Virus record (IMG/VR): IMGVR_UViG_3300020215_000144 | Coordinates: 1 to 22,446 of that record | Direction: 5' to 3' (one strand) | Length of the DNA: 22,446 nt | Source of the DNA: a virus | In this document: positions 1 through 7,829 of the stretch, piece after piece | Numbering within the stretch: position 1 is the first letter of the stretch | How the letters are laid out: the number at the start of each line of letters is the position of its first letter | Program-made: the position numbers and the translations under genes | The notes under the pieces: model-generated | The model's input: the letters and a program-made list of their open reading frames with translations, nothing else | Told to the model about the DNA's origin: nothing | Databases searched by the model: none

Positions 1-270
1 ACCGTTGCCGACGTCGAATCTTTTCCGAGCAGCGAGCTTTCCAATTCAAAAGCCAAGACTTTCTCCGTTACAGCCGGCGCCAGCGAATACCTCGTGTGGG
101 CCTCGCCGACACGCCTTGGGACCGTCACCTTCTTCGCCGGCGGGTTTGAAGGTGGATTTCTTCCGCCGGAAACGGTCTCCATCACCAACGCCAACGCCTA
201 TACGGAAAACTACTACGTGTACCGATCCGTCAACTCGAATCTCGGCACGGTAAATCTGGTGACCGAATGA
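1..270 (+). CDS. C-terminal end of a phage structural (tail/fibre-like) protein, 5' truncated by the window
   Basis: Frame 1 is open from the first base to a TGA at 268-270, giving 89 residues of a protein whose start lies outside the window. The end is rich in Asn, Tyr, Thr and Val, with a motif reading NAYTENYYVYRSVNSNLGTV close to the stop. This beta-rich, Asn/Tyr-rich composition is typical of the last domain of phage fibre or head-tail accessory proteins, but I cannot assign a family. Its stop overlaps the ATG of the following fibre gene by four bases (ATGA), so the two are probably translated together. A role in the virion is inferred from position and composition only. Confidence 0.7.
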   Translation, partial: TVADVESFPSSELSNSKAKTFSVTAGASEYLVWASPTRLGTVTFFAGGFEGGFLPPETVSITNANAYTENYYVYRSVNSNLGTVNLVTE

Positions 271-3200
271 GAAAGATTGCGCTTTTCCTGATCGGGTTAT
301 TTGGCTTGGCGATTCACGTAAGAGGGGCGGACGGCACGGTGTTGGTGATCGACAAGATCGCACCCAAAAACGGCGCTTTCGTGGGCGTCGTGGACTCGTC
401 CCAAACCGTCAACAACGTCACCAATTTCAATGGCAATCTTTCCAGCGCCGACGACACCGTGCAAAAAGCCCTCGACACGCTGGACAACCTGAGTGTGTCG
501 GGCGGTGGCGGCAGCGGAGTCTCCGCCTTGGCCGTCGCCACCGGAACGGCCAGCGGATTTGTGGGCACCATCTCCACTCCGACGGCTGTTATTAATTTCA
601 ATTCCAGCCAGTTCACGGGAACACTTGGCGCGAACGCGACCGCGTTTATTTCCATGAATCAGGTCTCGCTATCGAGCGGCGTCACGGGTTCGCTCCCCGC
701 GGCCAGCGTCGCGGCGGGATCTTTGGGTGCCTCCGTATTGGCCTCGTCGTTCCCTATTTCCGGCGTCACTGCCGGGAGCTACATCAACACCAACCTGACC
801 GTGAACGCTCAAGGAATTATCACGGCGGCAAGCAACGGGTCAGGGGGAAGCGGCGGGTCCTCGACGTTGGCGGTCGCCGATGATGGCGTCGTTGTTTCTA
901 GCCCGACGGTGGCGATTGATGTTGTCGGTCTCGGCCTAGAGGCACACCTTTCCGGATCGACAACCGCTCAGCTCCGCTTGATTGCCGGCTCAACCCACTA
1001 CATCCAAAACTCCTCAACGCTTCAATCCGGCGCGACGTTTCACGTCGCCGTCGGAACGGTGGCCGGTCCCTTCTACGTCACAGGCGCGGACGCGACATTC
1101 AACGTCAGTCAGCTTCGCATGACGGACGGACACGGAATGTATTGGGGCGATACGTCGGTCTACGGTTACGACGCAGCCGGCGGGTCCGGGCCTCGGGTTC
1201 GATTCGATATCAACGGATCGGAGCGGATTCGGGCGACGGCGTCCGGGCTCGTTGCTTCACGCGGCCAAATGATCGCGGACAACGACATCGACTCGACGCT
1301 TGAGGTTTACACCGACGGCGAGTTTTCTAGGCCCGGTATCAACGTCGTAACGGTCAACAGCAACACGAGCGAGGCGCCCGTTCTTCTCCTGGAAAACCAG
1401 GATGCCCCGCAAGACAACGGAACGGCCATCGGCTTCTATTCCACTGGAACGCAGCAAGGAATAATCGGCTTCTCTTGGGTTGGTGCGTCCACCAACACCG
1501 CGAAAATGCAGATCTATCTGCAAAGCGGGGGAAACTCGGTCCCTGTCATCAAAGCGCTTTCTTCTGGCGCCACCGGATACCCTTATTTCCTCGTCGGCGC
1601 TCCGCACATCCACAACCCAGGCGCGACTTTGCACGTGGCCTCTGACAACGGAGACGTGGATTCTGGAATACGGATCGAACGCGGGGCCGGAGATGCTCGC
1701 TACAACTTTTTTATCGATTCCTCGGGCAATCTGAAAATTCGAGAAGTGGACGTCACCGGATTTCCGATAACCATCGCCAAAGGCACGGGAAAGGCGACGT
1801 TCGCGAACACAATAACGGGGAGCCTGGGCGCGAGCGTGTCTACGTTCACGATTACGTCTCTTACGTCAAAGAATTGTCTCGGGACCGATAGCAGCGGAAA
1901 TGTTCAAGAGGGATCGTGCGGCGGTGGCGGGAGCGGGACATCAACTCTTGAAGTGTTTTCCAATTTCGACGCCACCCGGTCCAGCCCAACCGCGTCAATC
2001 TCCGTCGGCGATTCGCTTAAACTTTCCGTCACCGGCTCAACCGCCGTCGTTGCCGTTGATTTCTCTTCCGTCACCTCGCGCTCGGACGTGATTCTCCTTC
2101 AAAACACCCTTCAAACAGGAGCAACGTTCTACGTTTCCAGTGGCGCGGTGAACGGGCTTTTGTCCGCTGGTTCGCTCAACGTGACCGCCGGCGTGGTCGA
2201 CGTGGCGTCCGGCGGACTTTCTTTAACGGTAGGCGCCGACAGCGCGGCATCCACACGAACAAACAACACAACGAAACTCGGCCGGATCGCCGGCTATCAC
2301 TACACCAACGCCGAAGAACCCGTCGGTATGGTTATCGCGTCCAACGATTCAACGGACAACGTGATAAGTGTCGGCGGTGGGAGCGCCCTTGTGAACGCGG
2401 CCACTGTCGTCCGGATGTACACAGCGGCCAACAGCACGACGACCACCGGATCGGAAAGGATGCGGATTACGTCTTCCGGGAATGTTGGCGTCAACACCAC
2501 AAACCCGACGTCCCGGTTTGACGTGGTGGACGGCTCGGTAACGATTCGGGGAACCGCAGCCGCGCTCATCATTGCACCGCTCAACTGCTCAGGGAACGCG
2601 AACGGCGGTGCCTTGACCACCGACGCGAACGGATTGGTTTCTTGCTCGGACGATGATTCCGGCTCAGCGACCGACCCGCTTACCGTTTCAACTTTAACCA
2701 TTGTTCGTCAGTTAAAGATTCCCGCGACCTCCACGCATACCGCCTCGTCCATCGGCCTCGTCGCGATCGATACGAATGCGATCTCGAACACCGGCGGCAC
2801 AATGGTTTTTCACGATGGGACCAATCAATATTTCGTGGTCGCTACGACCGAAACGCCAACCGATGGTCAAGTCGTCCAGTACCGAAGCGCGAACGGTTTC
2901 GCGTCTTGGGAAAGCATCCTGAACGCTTCCAACACGATAACGCAGATTTTCCGACCCGAGACGGCGAAGCTACCCGGCACGAATCCCTGCATTATTTCCA
3001 ATTCCACAACCTCCGTTTTCCCGATGCTTTTGTGCGATGCGTCGACCGACGAAAGCGCGACGTGGATCTCGGCCGCGAAACCCCTGGTTTACGGCTCCTC
3101 TCTCACGGCCTACGTCTTCTACACGATGGCAAGCGCGACCAGCGGCAACGTGGTTCTCGACTTCTCGGTGATGGCGGTCTCCGATGGAGATGCAGCCGAC

Positions 3201-3956
3201 GTGGATACCGAAAGTTTTGCATCCGTTAACAGTGTCACGAAAGCGGTTCCGGGCACGGCGGGGCATTTGGACGTCGCCGTTATTCCGATCACGAACCACG
3301 ACAGTCTGACCCTCGACGATTTGGCCGCCTGGAAAATCAATCGGGACGCAAACAACGGCTCGGACACAGCAACCGGCGATATTGAGATCCGAATGATCGT
3401 TATCGCTGAACCGGACATTGAGGGCGGAAGCGGCAGCGGCGGCGATTGCGGCGAGTGCGTAGGCGGCGGAGCAACGGAGCGCGATCTTTATCTTTCAGCC
3501 TCGGCGGGTCTGTGTCAATTAACGACCGGATGCGTCGATCCGGACCAATACCAGACGTTGACCACGAGCACGGCCTACGTGGCGGCGGGGTTTCTTTCGG
3601 GGACTACCAGCTTTTGGCAGAGCAGTTGGACGCTTCCGGATGACTATGAAGACGGCAGCACGTTTCAGGCAATTCTCGAATGGACCTCAACAGCGACCAC
3701 TACTTCGACCACCTGGCATATCGACATGAAAGCCGTAAGCGACGACGACAGCCTCGACAGCGCATGGGGAACGGCGGTTTCCGTGGCCGATGCGACGACG
3801 GCCGTTGGGGATTTGATGAGAACGGCGACAACCGGAGCAATTACCGCCGCCGGATCACCCGTAAGCGGAGACCGACTTTTCGTTCGCGTGTATCGCGGGG
3901 ATTCATCGGGAGACGCGCGGTTCGCAGGAATTCAACTGAAGTATCAACTCGACTAG
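267..3956 (+). CDS. Large modular tail-fibre/adhesin-like protein with an N-terminal signal peptide
   Basis: 1229 residues, built from Ser/Thr/Gly/Ala-rich beta-structured modules joined by Gly-Ser linkers (around residues 79, 193, 552 and 1053). Residues 62-77 carry SADDTVQKALDTLDNL, a phrase common in phage fibre proteins. Residues 738-757 (GNVGVNTTNPTSRFDVVDG) match the GIGTTSP-like repeat found ahead of chaperone-type fibre ends, but no S74 endosialidase chaperone domain follows. Two related beta-sandwich-like domains close the protein (about 910-1050 and 1090-1229). The first 22 residues look like a Sec signal peptide (RK, then a hydrophobic run, then VRG|AD), which is odd for a cytoplasmically assembled virion protein. 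The ATG overlaps the previous stop. Receptor binding is the likely role; a secreted adhesin is the alternative. Confidence 0.75.
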   Translation: MRKIALFLIGLFGLAIHVRGADGTVLVIDKIAPKNGAFVGVVDSSQTVNNVTNFNGNLSSADDTVQKALDTLDNLSVSGGGGSGVSALAVATGTASGFVGTISTPTAVINFNSSQFTGTLGANATAFISMNQVSLSSGVTGSLPAASVAAGSLGASVLASSFPISGVTAGSYINTNLTVNAQGIITAASNGSGGSGGSSTLAVADDGVVVSSPTVAIDVVGLGLEAHLSGSTTAQLRLIAGSTHYIQNSSTLQSGATFHVAVGTVAGPFYVTGADATFNVSQLRMTDGHGMYWGDTSVYGYDAAGGSGPRVRFDINGSERIRATASGLVASRGQMIADNDIDSTLEVYTDGEFSRPGINVVTVNSNTSEAPVLLLENQDAPQDNGTAIGFYSTGTQQGIIGFSWVGASTNTAKMQIYLQSGGNSVPVIKALSSGATGYPYFLVGAPHIHNPGATLHVASDNGDVDSGIRIERGAGDARYNFFIDSSGNLKIREVDVTGFPITIAKGTGKATFANTITGSLGASVSTFTITSLTSKNCLGTDSSGNVQEGSCGGGGSGTSTLEVFSNFDATRSSPTASISVGDSLKLSVTGSTAVVAVDFSSVTSRSDVILLQNTLQTGATFYVSSGAVNGLLSAGSLNVTAGVVDVASGGLSLTVGADSAASTRTNNTTKLGRIAGYHYTNAEEPVGMVIASNDSTDNVISVGGGSALVNAATVVRMYTAANSTTTTGSERMRITSSGNVGVNTTNPTSRFDVVDGSVTIRGTAAALIIAPLNCSGNANGGALTTDANGLVSCSDDDSGSATDPLTVSTLTIVRQLKIPATSTHTASSIGLVAIDTNAISNTGGTMVFHDGTNQYFVVATTETPTDGQVVQYRSANGFASWESILNASNTITQIFRPETAKLPGTNPCIISNSTTSVFPMLLCDASTDESATWISAAKPLVYGSSLTAYVFYTMASATSGNVVLDFSVMAVSDGDAADVDTESFASVNSVTKAVPGTAGHLDVAVIPITNHDSLTLDDLAAWKINRDANNGSDTATGDIEIRMIVIAEPDIEGGSGSGGDCGECVGGGATERDLYLSASAGLCQLTTGCVDPDQYQTLTTSTAYVAAGFLSGTTSFWQSSWTLPDDYEDGSTFQAILEWTSTATTTSTTWHIDMKAVSDDDSLDSAWGTAVSVADATTAVGDLMRTATTGAITAAGSPVSGDRLFVRVYRGDSSGDARFAGIQLKYQLD

Positions 3957-3965
3957 GAGGACTCT

Positions 3966-4298
3966 ATGCCAGCTACAGACGCACAGGTTCAGCAATACGT
4001 GAATGAACGTTTTCGAGTGAGAGCGGAACAGGCTCGCGCTCTTTATCTTGCAATCAAAGACGACAAGGCCGTGATCGACGATGTTTACGCGAACGTTTCG
4101 GCGGGTTCGCCCACGTGGACCGATTCCCGCCCCAACGACGCGCCACCTCACTTGCTCACGCCGAGCGATGTCCTCGCTTACAACACATTCATGGACATGT
4201 TCATCGCCTTCATCGAAGGGACGTTGACCAACGACAATAAGAACTCCGGCGCGGCTCAATGGCCGGTGATTCAGGACGCTTGCGTTAGATCCCTGTAA
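3966..4298 (+). CDS. Small conserved-looking phage protein of unknown function
   Basis: 110 residues. The start is well supported: an AGGAGG ribosome-binding site lies directly after the fibre-gene stop, about six bases before the ATG. The protein is mostly alpha-helical in appearance (charged N-terminal half with QQYVNERFRVRAEQARALYL, then a helical segment near residues 70-85) and has no signal peptide or membrane segment. I recognise no family. Lying between two adhesin-type genes, it may be a fibre chaperone or a small connector, but this is inference from position. Confidence 0.75.
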   Translation: MPATDAQVQQYVNERFRVRAEQARALYLAIKDDKAVIDDVYANVSAGSPTWTDSRPNDAPPHLLTPSDVLAYNTFMDMFIAFIEGTLTNDNKNSGAAQWPVIQDACVRSL

Positions 4299-4301
4299 AG
4301 A

Positions 4302-4454
4302 ATGAGTTACACCGAGTTTTACATACAGCCGAAAGGCGCAGCGGTCTTCACAGGCGAAGACCTGGATAATAAGGACTTGTTGCGGGCTGATTGGGACGAC
4401 TTCGGATTCCTGTTCACTTCAATCGCCAACGCGCTCGCGGCTCATAGCGATTAA
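4302..4454 (+). CDS. 50-aa protein sharing the N-terminal motif of the following beta-helix tailspike
   Basis: A short ORF, M-SYTEFYIQPKGAAVFTG to ...AAHSD, ending two bases before the next start. Its first eight residues (MSYTEFYI) match those of the 462-aa tailspike-like protein that follows (MAYTEFYV), after which the two diverge. The frame fills the gap between neighbours exactly, which supports a real gene. The shared N-terminus suggests either a common docking peptide for the same tail site or the remnant of a duplication. No membrane segment or known domain is visible. Confidence 0.6.
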   Translation: MSYTEFYIQPKGAAVFTGEDLDNKDLLRADWDDFGFLFTSIANALAAHSD

Positions 4455-4456
4455 CC

Positions 4457-5845
4457 ATGGCTTACACCGAGTTCTACGTCCAGACCACAGGCAGCAACCT
4501 AAACGCCGGTTCGACAACTGCGAACGCGGCCTCTCTGACCTATGCGTCTGGGAATTGGGTTGCAGCGACGGGCGTATTCACGGTGGCCTCCGGCAATCCC
4601 ACGAGCGACGGTGTTGCCGTGGGGGATTTCGCCTCAGTTTATGCCGACGGAGCGACGGCCACGGCGTTTGTTGGTCGAGTAACGGCCAGGGATGCAACGA
4701 CGATTACCGTATCACTCACCGCCGTATCGGGAACCCCGCCAGCGGATGGAACGGGAAATCGAACGTTAAAAATCGGCGGTGCTTGGGCGGGACCTTCGGG
4801 CGCGGTTATTTTCCCGTTTGGTTTTGTGGTCGGAACAATGACAAATGCGGCGGGCGATCCAACGCGCGTCAACGTTAAGAATGGCGTTACCTATTCGTAT
4901 AGCTCCGCGCTCACTTCGCCAAATCTTGGCGCATTGACCTGGCAGGGTTATACCAGCACGCCAGGTGACGGGGGCCGTGCCGTCTTTGACGTGAGCACAA
5001 ACGCAATTACGGGAATGACCATCGCCGGATCGCGAAACGCCGTTATCGATTTCGAATTTACGAGTTCCGCCAGCAGCGGCACTCAACCGGGAATAAACGC
5101 GAGCGGGGACGCTCTGATTTTTCGCAACAAAGTTACCGGGTTTCGCGGGGCCGGGATTGCGGCCAGCGCACTCGCAGTTATTGGGGAGAACGAAATATCG
5201 GGGTGCAATACGGCCAACACGACCAATATTGGCGGTATCACGCTGAGCAGCGGGTCGCACGTGACTATTCTCCGCAACTACATCCATGACAACACCGGGA
5301 GCAATGCTTCCGGAATTGTGACATCGCCTACGGCGGATGCAACTGCCCAGATCATCGGCAATGTCATCAAATCAAACGGCCGCTTCGGAATCTTCCTACA
5401 AAATCGTTCGGGCGTTTACGTCATCATTGGAAACGATTTCTACAACAACACGCTCGACCACATACGGACATCGACCAGCACCAATGGCTCGCTTGTTTAT
5501 ATGGAGAACAACAACTTTATCGCCGGGGCTGCCTGGGGGATGTTACGCAGCGATGCTTTCACCGATCACCTTTTCTATCTGACGAATAACGGGTTTGGGA
5601 GCGGAACGGCGGCGAACTCCTCCGGAACAACCTCTGGCATTCCAACCGTCTTAGACAGCGTTCAATATCCCGCCGACGAGATGCCCTGGGTTTCACCGGC
5701 CACTGGGGACTTTCGAATCAAACTCGCTCAAGCCCGAAACGCGGGACGCGGCACGTTCCTCGGATTGACTAACGCCGCGGGTTATCCCGATATCGGGGCG
5801 GTCCAATCCAAGAAAACCAGAGCGTCGGGGGCGGTCAGTGCTTAG
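4457..5845 (+). CDS. Right-handed parallel beta-helix (pectate-lyase-like) tailspike/adhesin
   Basis: 462 residues. An N-terminal domain (about 1-115) opens with MAYTEFYVQTTGSNLNAG, a phrase I associate with beta-helix proteins in phage genomes. The middle (about 160-390) has the repeating short-strand, Asn-rich pattern of a right-handed beta-helix, for example VTILRNYIHDNT, AQIIGNVIKSNG and YVIIGNDFYNNT. The end contains GYPDIGAVQ, resembling the DIGAxE/Q closing motif of such proteins. The family typically binds or cleaves surface polysaccharide; catalytic residues cannot be assigned by eye. The start follows the 50-aa gene by two bases, and the stop lies inside the start region of the next gene (8-bp overlap). 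Confidence 0.85.
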   Translation: MAYTEFYVQTTGSNLNAGSTTANAASLTYASGNWVAATGVFTVASGNPTSDGVAVGDFASVYADGATATAFVGRVTARDATTITVSLTAVSGTPPADGTGNRTLKIGGAWAGPSGAVIFPFGFVVGTMTNAAGDPTRVNVKNGVTYSYSSALTSPNLGALTWQGYTSTPGDGGRAVFDVSTNAITGMTIAGSRNAVIDFEFTSSASSGTQPGINASGDALIFRNKVTGFRGAGIAASALAVIGENEISGCNTANTTNIGGITLSSGSHVTILRNYIHDNTGSNASGIVTSPTADATAQIIGNVIKSNGRFGIFLQNRSGVYVIIGNDFYNNTLDHIRTSTSTNGSLVYMENNNFIAGAAWGMLRSDAFTDHLFYLTNNGFGSGTAANSSGTTSGIPTVLDSVQYPADEMPWVSPATGDFRIKLAQARNAGRGTFLGLTNAAGYPDIGAVQSKKTRASGAVSA

Positions 5846-6584
5846 GTCCTTCCTCTTCCTATCGCTCCTTCTGCCGTCCTGTCCCCAAGTGGTCTCCGCC
5901 GCCATGCAATTCTCCGGCACGGGCGCGTCTTACGTTCATATCTCGACGGGAAAGGTGGGAAACTATTTCAACGGCGGAAATCCGGTTACGGTCGGTGCGT
6001 GGGTGAAATTGGAATCGACATCAACGGGTCGAATTTTGACCGTTTACCGCACCGGGTCAACCGTCGGGTTCTATATGGGGTTCAACGCGGGAAATTTGGA
6101 GTGCAGCATTACGGCTTGTGCCGGAGGGATCGCCTCCGTCGCGGCGCCGGCTCTGAACGAATGGCACCACGTCGCTTGCCGCGCGGACGAGAATTCAGAA
6201 ACAACCCGGATCTACGTAGATGGAGTTGATAAAGGCGGAACGTTCCAAACCTGCCCCGGTAGCTGGGTTCAAGGGACGCCCACGGTCGGCGATTACATCG
6301 GATCGGCGGATGGCTCAACGAATCTTTTCAAGGGCCAGATGGACGACCTCCGGATCTATCGGAACGATCTCGGCGCTACTCGAATCGAAGCCTGGGCAAA
6401 ATCGCGAATTCGGATGGGGACCCTTCCCAACGCGGTCGCCCACTATCCCATGGACGAGGCCGTTGACGGCACGGGATCAACCGCCGCCGATTCGGTGCTG
6501 GACCGCAGCGGAAACGGGATACATGGAAAACCGGGATCGGCGACGGAAGTTCTTTGGCGAAATTCGGAAATACCGTACCCATGA
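5838..6584 (+). CDS. LamG/concanavalin A-like lectin-domain protein with a predicted signal peptide
   Basis: 248 residues from a GTG start overlapping the previous gene. Residues 1-21 are a signal-peptide-like segment (LRSFLFLSLLLP...VVSA|AM); a lipoprotein reading at LPSC is less convincing. The rest is a LamG-like jelly roll: YVHISTGKV, VTVGAWVKLES, NEWHHVACRADE, TRIYVDGVDKG and GQMDDLRIYRNDL are typical strands, the last two being the strongest landmarks. It ends with a second short segment (AHYPMDEAVDGTG...DRSGNGIHGKPG) that is also LamG-typical. Such domains bind carbohydrate. Setting among tail genes suggests a receptor-binding accessory. An internal ATG at 5904 would remove the signal peptide, but I see no good ribosome-binding site before it. 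Confidence 0.8.
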   Translation: MLRSFLFLSLLLPSCPQVVSAAMQFSGTGASYVHISTGKVGNYFNGGNPVTVGAWVKLESTSTGRILTVYRTGSTVGFYMGFNAGNLECSITACAGGIASVAAPALNEWHHVACRADENSETTRIYVDGVDKGGTFQTCPGSWVQGTPTVGDYIGSADGSTNLFKGQMDDLRIYRNDLGATRIEAWAKSRIRMGTLPNAVAHYPMDEAVDGTGSTAADSVLDRSGNGIHGKPGSATEVLWRNSEIPYP

Positions 6585-6593
6585 GAGCGATCA

Positions 6594-6848
6594 ATGCCGA
6601 CCGCGATTAAATTTGATGTTGAGACTGGATACGTTGAAGTCGCCTACATTTCCGTTCCGGAAATCGGACCCTACGAAGGGAAGCCGGGATTTTTGGTGTT
6701 TGACGAACACACGGACCCGACGGACGAATCGATCCGGGTTCTGGTTCGAGAAAACGGCGAGGGACGTCTGATCGTCAAAAACGGCGCGGTTGTCGTTATG
6801 AACGAATCCGAGAAAGCAGCGCGGGATGCTTACTGTGAAGCGGAATGA
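6594..6848 (+). CDS. Small phage protein of unknown function
   Basis: 84 residues, acidic, with beta-strand-like stretches (GYVEVAYISVPEIGPYEG, RLIVKNGAVVVMNES) and a short helical charged end. No membrane segment or metal motif. It starts nine bases after the LamG-gene stop, with only a weak ribosome-binding site, and precedes the adaptor gene by 15 bp. It may be a small tail or head-tail accessory protein by position; I do not recognise it. Confidence 0.65.
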   Translation: MPTAIKFDVETGYVEVAYISVPEIGPYEGKPGFLVFDEHTDPTDESIRVLVRENGEGRLIVKNGAVVVMNESEKAARDAYCEAE

Positions 6849-6863
6849 TTTGAGGGAGGATTC

Positions 6864-7829
6864 ATGGCAAACGAACTTTTTATCTTAGGGGCGGCGGATC
6901 GCACCGTTTATTTCCTGATTAAAAACCGCGCCGGCCTTTTTTGGAACGGAACCACGTTCGAAACCTACGCCACCGCGAACCGGGCTAACTACGACGTCGC
7001 GGCGACAGAATTGGGGACGAGCAGCGGGCTTTACGCGGCGGACTTCCCGGTGTTGATAACGACGGGGGGAACCTACGAAGGGCTCGCCTTCATCCAAGCC
7101 GGCGGATCGCCAGCGGAAGCGGATCTTAAACTCGGAGCGTGCAAAGTCGATTGGACCGGCACAGCTTCTGTTTCCGGTGGAACGGGGGCGATGACGGGCT
7201 CTGAGTGGCGCGATTACGTTCTCCGCCGGGGTTTCAAGCGAACCGACAAGGACACCGAGCTTTATGAGGCCACAACGGACGCGATCCAGGAAATGCGCCG
7301 GCGCTTCATGTTCGACGAGGCGGAAACCGAAGCGACCACGACCGATACGATTTCCGTCCTTGGGGATTTCAAGCTAACCGTTGAAAACGATTTGGGTCTT
7401 GTCCTCGGAGTGGTTCTTGAGGACGATGACACGGGAACTCCTCTTGATCGCGTAACCAAAGCGCAGTTCGATCAACTCTATTCCAGCATCAACGTCGAAA
7501 GCGACCGTGGATATCCGCGTCACTACTGCCTCTACGCGGGCCAGATCTATATCGGTCCCAGGCCCGACCAAACCTCCTACGCCTACCGGATAAGCTATTC
7601 GCGGCGCGCCGGAACGATCACCTCGTCAACAAGCGGCGTCCCGTTCACCAATCTTTACCGGGACGTTCTCAAAGACAACGTTCTCGGTCGCCTTTATACG
7701 GACTTGGAAGAGTGGGACAAGGCCAACTTTCACAAACAAGCGTTTGAAGATGGGTTTCTTTTGTCAACACGGCGCGAGCGCGTCAATTCCGGCGAACACT
7801 GTTTCAACGTTCGCCCCTATGGATGCTAA
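6864..7829 (+). CDS. Head-tail adaptor-like protein with an extra N-terminal beta domain
   Basis: 321 residues from an ATG preceded by GGGAGGA. Residues 1-110 form a beta-rich module (TVYFLIKNRAGLFWNG... GLYAADFP...GGTYEGLAFIQAG) of a kind I recall as a separate module in other phage proteins. After a Gly/Ser/Thr linker, residues 115-321 look like a podoviral adaptor: an acidic/Arg helical start (DAIQEMRRRFMFDEAETEA), a beta middle (HYCLYAGQIYIGPRPDQ, AYRISYSRR) and a helical end (DVLKDNVLGRLYTDLEEWDKA). Adaptors link the portal ring to the tail hub, and the next gene is a hub candidate, which supports this. No sequence hallmark is decisive. The stop is directly followed by the next ATG. Confidence 0.6.
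   Translation: MANELFILGAADRTVYFLIKNRAGLFWNGTTFETYATANRANYDVAATELGTSSGLYAADFPVLITTGGTYEGLAFIQAGGSPAEADLKLGACKVDWTGTASVSGGTGAMTGSEWRDYVLRRGFKRTDKDTELYEATTDAIQEMRRRFMFDEAETEATTTDTISVLGDFKLTVENDLGLVLGVVLEDDDTGTPLDRVTKAQFDQLYSSINVESDRGYPRHYCLYAGQIYIGPRPDQTSYAYRISYSRRAGTITSSTSGVPFTNLYRDVLKDNVLGRLYTDLEEWDKANFHKQAFEDGFLLSTRRERVNSGEHCFNVRPYGC

Noticed and set aside
1257-1634. Minus-strand ORFs within the fibre gene (and others at 314, 2300, 2970)
   Set aside because: Typical reverse-strand shadows of a GC-rich coding region; no ribosome-binding sites or domains.
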